A stretch of DNA of 8,019 bases from Candidatus Aenigmatarchaeota archaeon (GTDB lineage Archaea; Aenigmatarchaeota; Aenigmatarchaeia; PWEA01). The notes under the pieces were generated by a model. It saw only the letters and a program-made list of their open reading frames with translations. It was not told where the DNA came from and made no database searches. Both the position numbers and the translations under genes were made by a program. This document shows positions 5,012 to 8,019 of the stretch, in pieces. Every line of letters starts with the position of its first letter. Within the stretch, counting starts at the first letter, position 1. Location: contig PWFY01000050.1 of the NCBI GenBank assembly GCA_003554235.1, forward strand, positions 1 through 8,019, given 5' to 3'.

Positions 5012-5373
5012 GATATGTTCTCTATTTGTGACACGCCTTTCTTTGTTATTATGTTCTTTATCTTTCTACGTAGTGAGTTTTTAGGCACTACACCAAACTG
5101 TTCTAAAAAACCGTTTAACTTCGCCGCTATCTTCTTGCCCTCTCTGTCGAAATCCGTTAGAACCAGAACCTCTTTGTGGCCTTTCAGTGAAAGGGCAACC
5201 TTGTAAAGGGGTCTTCCTCTCAGCTGTACTATGTTTTTGATGTCAAAATCCTCCAATGCCTCTTCATCGGACTTTCCTTCCACTATAACAGGAAAGTCTA
5301 TTCCATCTAAAAAATCACCCAGTTCCTCCACAAAGATCACCGATATGAATGGTATTTGGCCCGCCCATAACAT
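5008..5373 (-). CDS. Small stand-alone Toprim-domain protein
   Basis: This 121-residue protein is essentially one Toprim domain. The conserved glutamate is E32 in VIVEGKSDEEAL (29-40), and the DxD pair is D74/D76 in VLTDFDREGKKIA (71-83). These residues bind magnesium in topoisomerases, DnaG primases, OLD nucleases and the RNase M5 type. Short archaeal Toprim proteins of this kind are known, but their reaction is mostly unproven; an RNA- or DNA-processing role is likely. Two starts compete. The ATG at 5373 fits a TATA-like box centred 26 bases upstream. A GTG at 5331 (codon 15) is preceded by an excellent GGTGATC (5335-5341) and would still keep the whole domain. The gene follows a leftward gene of unknown function after 85 bases. 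Confidence 0.82.
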   Translation of the reverse strand: MLWAGQIPFISVIFVEELGDFLDGIDFPVIVEGKSDEEALEDFDIKNIVQLRGRPLYKVALSLKGHKEVLVLTDFDREGKKIAAKLNGFLEQFGVVPKNSLRRKIKNIITKKGVSQIENIS

Positions 5374-5394
5374 CCTGAAACATTTTATCCAAAT

Positions 5395-5404
5395 GGAATA
5401 TTCC
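5395..5404 (-). promoter_or_regulatory. Palindromic TATA-like element before the Toprim gene
   Basis: GGAATATTCC is a perfect 10-bp palindrome centred 26 bases upstream of the ATG at 5373. It could be the TATA box, an operator over it, or both. The match to box A is weak, so this is tentative. Confidence 0.3.
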
Positions 5405-5458
5405 TCAGGACTGATCTAGACGGGCCTAGGAATAATTGGTAGAAAAGCTATAAAAGGA

Positions 5459-5980
5459 TTACTTTATTGTCGGGAGCATATCAAAATAACTCTTGAGACC
5501 GTCTCTGATGTACATCATATACTCATCGCACTCATTGAGGAAGACCTGGCGTACATCGTTGTAAAGTACCTTTTCAAAGAAAACACGGAATGCATGCCAG
5601 AGAATGGTCTGCTGGAACCAGCTTTCCTGTGGGTAATGGGTTCTAACCCTTGCACTTCCGTTTACCTCTATATCGCCCACATAGTCGTAGTCCTCATGCT
5701 TAGCAGGCTTCATCTCTATGAATATCTTCACCTTCACGTAGATGAAACTGAACTTGCCCTTTGGGTCGTAGGCACGTATCTCGGAGAATATTCTTTCTGT
5801 ATCCCCGTCTTTTTCGTGCTGATACTGGTTCTCCTGTATATCTCCTTTGCCTATGTCACACTCAAACCTTAAAATACGCATTACTTCATTGTATGCTTCC
5901 GGGGGATCGGGAACGTTTTCGGCTTCTAACTGTACACCAACATCGCCGAACTCGTCAATCCTCATGTACGCGCCTGGCAT
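5459..5980 (-). CDS. Conserved-looking archaeal protein of unknown function
   Basis: I do not recognise a named family for this 173-residue acidic protein. It has no signal peptide and no membrane helix. The N-terminal half is mixed, with a beta-rich part at about 75-112 (FSFIYVKVKIFIEMKP, then DYVGDIEVNGSARVRTHY). The C-terminal part is helical and rich in aromatic residues: SWFQQTILWHAFRVFFEKVLY (120-140), then RQVFLNECDEYMMYIRDGLKSYFDMLPTIK (144-173). W121, W128, H129 and two cysteines (C41, C151) stand out. The dense aromatic and charged pattern has the look of a conserved core family, perhaps one found in DPANN archaea, but that is from memory and unproven. ATG 5980 follows GTGAT; an ATG at codon 6 (5965) is an alternative. 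It precedes the Toprim gene on the same strand and is divergent from the nuclease gene. Confidence 0.75.
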   Translation of the reverse strand: MPGAYMRIDEFGDVGVQLEAENVPDPPEAYNEVMRILRFECDIGKGDIQENQYQHEKDGDTERIFSEIRAYDPKGKFSFIYVKVKIFIEMKPAKHEDYDYVGDIEVNGSARVRTHYPQESWFQQTILWHAFRVFFEKVLYNDVRQVFLNECDEYMMYIRDGLKSYFDMLPTIK

Positions 5981-6009
5981 TGTATCACTGTTGCTAATAT
6001 CTTGATTAA

Positions 6010-6020
6010 ACTATAAAAAA
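6010..6020. promoter_or_regulatory. Shared AT-rich promoter box between divergent genes
   Basis: Rightward, ACTATAAAAAA is centred 28 bases before the nuclease ATG at 6043, giving a leaderless message. Leftward, TTTTTTATAGT would start transcription near 5988, about 8 bases before the ATG at 5980. One short element therefore seems to serve both genes, so the two promoters may compete. Confidence 0.5.
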
Positions 6021-6042
6021 CTCACCCAACAATATTCAACGG

Positions 6043-6432
6043 ATGCACAACTACAAGAGAGGTTACAACTTCGAAATAAGGGTCAGGGACAAGTTCAGGG
6101 AAAGCGGTTACGAAGCCGAGAGAAAGGCAGCCTCTGCCCCCTACGATCTTTTGATTATGAAGGACGGGAGAATTTCTTTTATAATAGATGCCAAAAAGAC
6201 GGGACAGAAAGACAAAGACCACCTCTACGTAGACAGAAAAAGCATAGAGAGTGTAAAGGAAGAGGCCGAAAAGATTGGTTCGGTCCCTTTGATAGTCTAT
6301 GGATTTTACAGAACGCCTATATACGTAAAAGAAGCGGAAGAACTGCTAGACAGGGATGGAAAGCATATAAGACTTGAAGGAGGTGTTAAGCTCGACGACT
6401 TTCTGGAAAACTATTCTCCTCCAAAACTCTAG
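6043..6432 (+). CDS. Holliday junction resolvase Hjc-like nuclease
   Basis: This 129-residue protein has the archaeal Hjc fold signature. NYKRGYNFEIRVRDKFRESGYEAERKAAS (3-31) matches the family N-terminus (Y-x-RG-x-x-FE, then R-x-A-x-S). E11, R27 and D35 correspond to E9, R25 and D33 of Pyrococcus furiosus Hjc. The PD-(D/E)xK core continues as FIIDAKK at 46-52, with D49 in place of the usual glutamate and K51 the catalytic lysine. Hjc dimers cut four-way DNA junctions during recombination and fork repair. The C-terminal 30 residues (about 97-129) are a polar extension beyond the core. The D49 replacement is allowed by the motif but is uncommon in true Hjc proteins, so a related nuclease of different specificity is possible. 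Its stop shares CTAG with the convergent membrane-protein gene. Confidence 0.82.
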   Translation: MHNYKRGYNFEIRVRDKFRESGYEAERKAASAPYDLLIMKDGRISFIIDAKKTGQKDKDHLYVDRKSIESVKEEAEKIGSVPLIVYGFYRTPIYVKEAEELLDRDGKHIRLEGGVKLDDFLENYSPPKL

Positions 6433-6680
6433 TCCTTCTCATAGTCTTTCTTACTGTACTTCTTCGGTAGAAGGTAACTAAAGGCAGACTTGTGGGGATC
6501 CGTATTCCTGGTTTCCTTTGTGTCTTTGAGAATCCCGTAGATAAAGTAGAACACCGAAAGAGGTACAGAGAAGCCCAAAAACAGTAGACTCAAGATGTTT
6601 TGCATAAGAAAGTGCAGGTTTAGACCTATCAGAAGCGTTAGAAGAGAAAACACCAGCATTTTCCTCATCATACTTATCAT
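6429..6680 (-). CDS. Small membrane protein with two helices
   Basis: This 83-residue protein has two predicted membrane helices, about residues 8-26 (MLVFSLLTLLIGLNLHFLM) and 29-51 (ILSLLFLGFSVPLSVFYFIYGIL). A charged C-terminal tail of about 32 residues follows, rich in lysine, aspartate and tyrosine and probably cytoplasmic. No family is recognisable. Its ATG at 6680 is one base from the TGA of the upstream regulator (6682-6684), so the two are translationally coupled. M4 and M5 are alternative starts. It could anchor or sense for the regulator, or merely share its message; the sequence does not decide. Its TAG stop overlaps that of the nuclease. Confidence 0.65.
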   Translation of the reverse strand: MISMMRKMLVFSLLTLLIGLNLHFLMQNILSLLFLGFSVPLSVFYFIYGILKDTKETRNTDPHKSAFSYLLPKKYSKKDYEKD

Positions 6681-6681
6681 C

Positions 6682-7443
6682 TCATTTGAAGTCTTCGGCG
6701 AGATTTCTTCTGAGCTGATCTATGTCCTCGGTTCTTGACACAGCAAGGGGCACTCCTTCGGCCTTTGCAACCCTTTTGGCTAGCTCATCCACCTCACCAA
6801 CGTTCCCATGGAAGACCACAAGACCGGGCTTGAGGTTTGTAACCTTTATAGCAACCATGGGACTCCTTCCTGTACTGACCTTTGTAAATATAAGGGCCCT
6901 TTCTGTGGTTAGACCGTAGAGTCTTACCAGCTCTGATGGGGATAGCTCTACTATAGCCTTCAAGGAATCTATAAGGGAGTATCCATATATCTGTTTTTTT
7001 GCCATGTCTTTGTTTACTACAAGCTCTGCTTCACAGGAATCAACGAACTCGTCTATATCTACTCCCCTTGAAAACTCCTTTACGTCGAGAACGGTGTCTG
7101 AAACTATATCCGTTGGACTGAACTCCGAAAACTTCCTTATTACCTCCCCGCCCTTTTCCTCATCAACATTTACGAGTCCTGTAACTATCTTCTCTATCAT
7201 CTTTATTCCCGGACTTGATCTTCTTCCAAGTTCGTAGTCGGATACAACAGAAGGCATCACATCTATCTCATCGGCAAGCCTTCTTTGAGAAATCTCAAAT
7301 ATTCCCCTCCACTTCTTTATCGTTTTCCCAGGATTGTCCGAAAGAACTATCTCACCGGATATCTTCTTCTTCAGCCTCTCCTTCAGTATGTCCCTGCCTG
7401 CTTCCTCGGTAAGTCCTCCATCTTTGTTTGACATGCCACTCAT
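6682..7443 (-). CDS. XRE-type transcriptional regulator, COG1709-like
   Basis: This protein has 253 residues. An N-terminal segment (1-35) precedes an XRE/Cro-type helix-turn-helix at about 38-92: GKTIKKWRGIFEISQRRLADEIDVMPSVVSDYELGRRSSPG contains the recognition helix and the YExGRRxSPG end typical of the family. The C-terminal domain (about 150-245) has the stretch LYGLTTERALIFTKVSTGRSPMVAIKV, followed by KPGLVVFHGNVGEVDELAKRVAKAEGVPLAVSRTED. I recall this layout from archaeal COG1709 regulators; the C-terminal part probably senses a ligand or forms the dimer, but no ligand is known. It is divergent from the geranylgeranyl-reductase-like gene and shares its promoter box, so control of that gene is plausible. 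A second ATG at codon 4 (7434) is an alternative start, but the box 25 bases upstream supports 7443. Confidence 0.85.
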   Translation of the reverse strand: MSGMSNKDGGLTEEAGRDILKERLKKKISGEIVLSDNPGKTIKKWRGIFEISQRRLADEIDVMPSVVSDYELGRRSSPGIKMIEKIVTGLVNVDEEKGGEVIRKFSEFSPTDIVSDTVLDVKEFSRGVDIDEFVDSCEAELVVNKDMAKKQIYGYSLIDSLKAIVELSPSELVRLYGLTTERALIFTKVSTGRSPMVAIKVTNLKPGLVVFHGNVGEVDELAKRVAKAEGVPLAVSRTEDIDQLRRNLAEDFK

Positions 7444-7463
7444 CTAAGTCTTCTAGGGAAAAC

Positions 7464-7475
7464 TATTTAAAATTT
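7464..7475. promoter_or_regulatory. Shared palindromic TATA element of two divergent genes
   Basis: The palindrome TTTAAA (7466-7471) lies in an AT-rich stretch between the two genes. It is 25 bases from the leftward ATG at 7443, fitting a leaderless message. It is about 36 bases from the rightward ATG at 7505, fitting a leader of about 10 bases. One box may direct both genes, so a protein bound here would affect both. Confidence 0.5.
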
Positions 7476-7504
7476 CACCAATCGTCGATAATCAAGTGTT
7501 TTAT

Positions 7505-8019
7505 ATGTACGATTTGACGGTTTCGGGTGCCGGGCCCGTAGGTTCCCACCTGGCCAGGAGGTTCGCAGAACAAGGTCATGAGGTACTTCTACTGGAAAAG
7601 AGCGAAGTAGGTAAGCCTGTAAAGGGAACAGGTCACGTATCCAAAGACATCTTCGAACACGTGCCCAAGGACGAAAGTTTCATAGAAAAGAAGATTTGCG
7701 GTGCTGAAATTCATAACAAATTTGGAAGCTATTCATTCGGTAGAGATCACCACACTTCCTACGTCCTTGATCGTGTTGAGTTTGATCGTTTTCTGTTGCA
7801 GCTTGCCAAGAAGGAAGGGATTGAATTTAAACGCGAGGCTTTCATGGGATTCGAAGCCACAAAAGGTAAGGTCATAGTTGAAACAAAGGGAAACAAATAC
7901 GAAACAAAGGTCCTGGTGGGATGTGATGGTCCGCTTTCCGATGTAAGGCTATCGGCGGGGATGGAAAAGCCAGGGCTGTTCCTCCAGGGCATATTCACCA
8001 AGCAGATAGAGGTCGGTCC
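7505..8019 (+). CDS. Geranylgeranyl reductase family flavoprotein, N-terminal part
   Basis: The gene runs off the right edge; 171 codons are visible. The N-terminus is a Rossmann FAD-binding fold: SGAGPVGSHLARRFAEQGHEVLLLEK, with GxGxxG at 8-13 and E31 for the ribose. YVLDRVEFDRFL (86-97) and VGCDGPLSDVR (138-148) are the usual second and third signatures of this oxidoreductase group. Family members reduce the double bonds of geranylgeranyl chains in archaeal membrane lipids or in chlorophyll and quinone side chains. The segment KPVKGTGHVS (37-46) corresponds to a region where many archaeal members have a cysteine (PVQCTGxVS-like); here a glycine replaces it, as far as I recall that motif. 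The product and reductant cannot be told from this part. The ATG at 7505 directly follows an AT-rich leader of about 10 bases. Confidence 0.82.
   Translation, partial: MYDLTVSGAGPVGSHLARRFAEQGHEVLLLEKSEVGKPVKGTGHVSKDIFEHVPKDESFIEKKICGAEIHNKFGSYSFGRDHHTSYVLDRVEFDRFLLQLAKKEGIEFKREAFMGFEATKGKVIVETKGNKYETKVLVGCDGPLSDVRLSAGMEKPGLFLQGIFTKQIEVG

Noticed and set aside
5594..5997. Plus-strand open frames opposite the 173-aa gene
   Set aside because: Shadows of the leftward gene, which has better protein character and start signals; the plus-strand products have no recognisable domain.

Overview
The window looks like a piece of an archaeal chromosome. The protein set points that way: a Holliday-junction-resolvase (Hjc)-like nuclease, a geranylgeranyl-reductase-type flavoprotein, a ThpR-type 2',3'-cyclic phosphodiesterase/RNA ligase, a small stand-alone Toprim protein, a DUF92/VTE6-type membrane protein and an XRE-type regulator of the archaeal COG1709 kind. 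The control regions agree. AT-rich TATA-like boxes lie about 25-29 bases before many start codons and leave little or no leader, as in archaea with leaderless mRNAs. I cannot name the lineage; a euryarchaeal or DPANN-type genome are both possible.

Left part (1-2440). Three genes read leftward: a 103-aa winged-helix protein (2022-2333), an AAA+ ATPase with a C-terminal winged helix (279-1382) and the first 88 codons of a DUF92 membrane protein (1-266). Between the winged-helix gene and the ATPase gene lie about 640 noncoding bases (1383-2021), the most striking part of the window. They hold two repeat systems. Nearest the ATPase gene is an AT-rich stretch packed with palindromes of a 10-bp word (consensus TTMACRTKAA), largely spaced at multiples of one helical turn. 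Nearest the winged-helix gene is a head-to-tail array of at least ten TGTGAGA-like cores, mostly 17-20 bp apart or at multiples of that. Iterons, an AT-rich zone and a neighbouring AAA+/winged-helix ATPase suggest a replication origin or a partition site. This is an inference.

Middle part (2441-5011). ThpR and a membrane-anchored OB-fold protein form a rightward pair with overlapping ATGA. They converge on a coiled-coil/winged-helix regulator (3370-3777). That regulator is divergent from an M24 metallopeptidase (3857-5011).

Right part (5008-8019). A Toprim protein and a 173-aa protein of unknown function read leftward. An Hjc-like nuclease reads rightward, divergent from the unknown protein and sharing an AT-rich promoter box with it. 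A leftward pair follows: the COG1709-like regulator and a small two-helix membrane protein. The regulator is divergent from the geranylgeranyl-reductase-like gene, which runs off the right edge. Two convergent pairs (M24/Toprim and nuclease/membrane protein) end in the same four bases, CTAG, each strand using it for a TAG stop. Genes are tightly packed, so the long noncoding stretch at 1383-2021 stands out.
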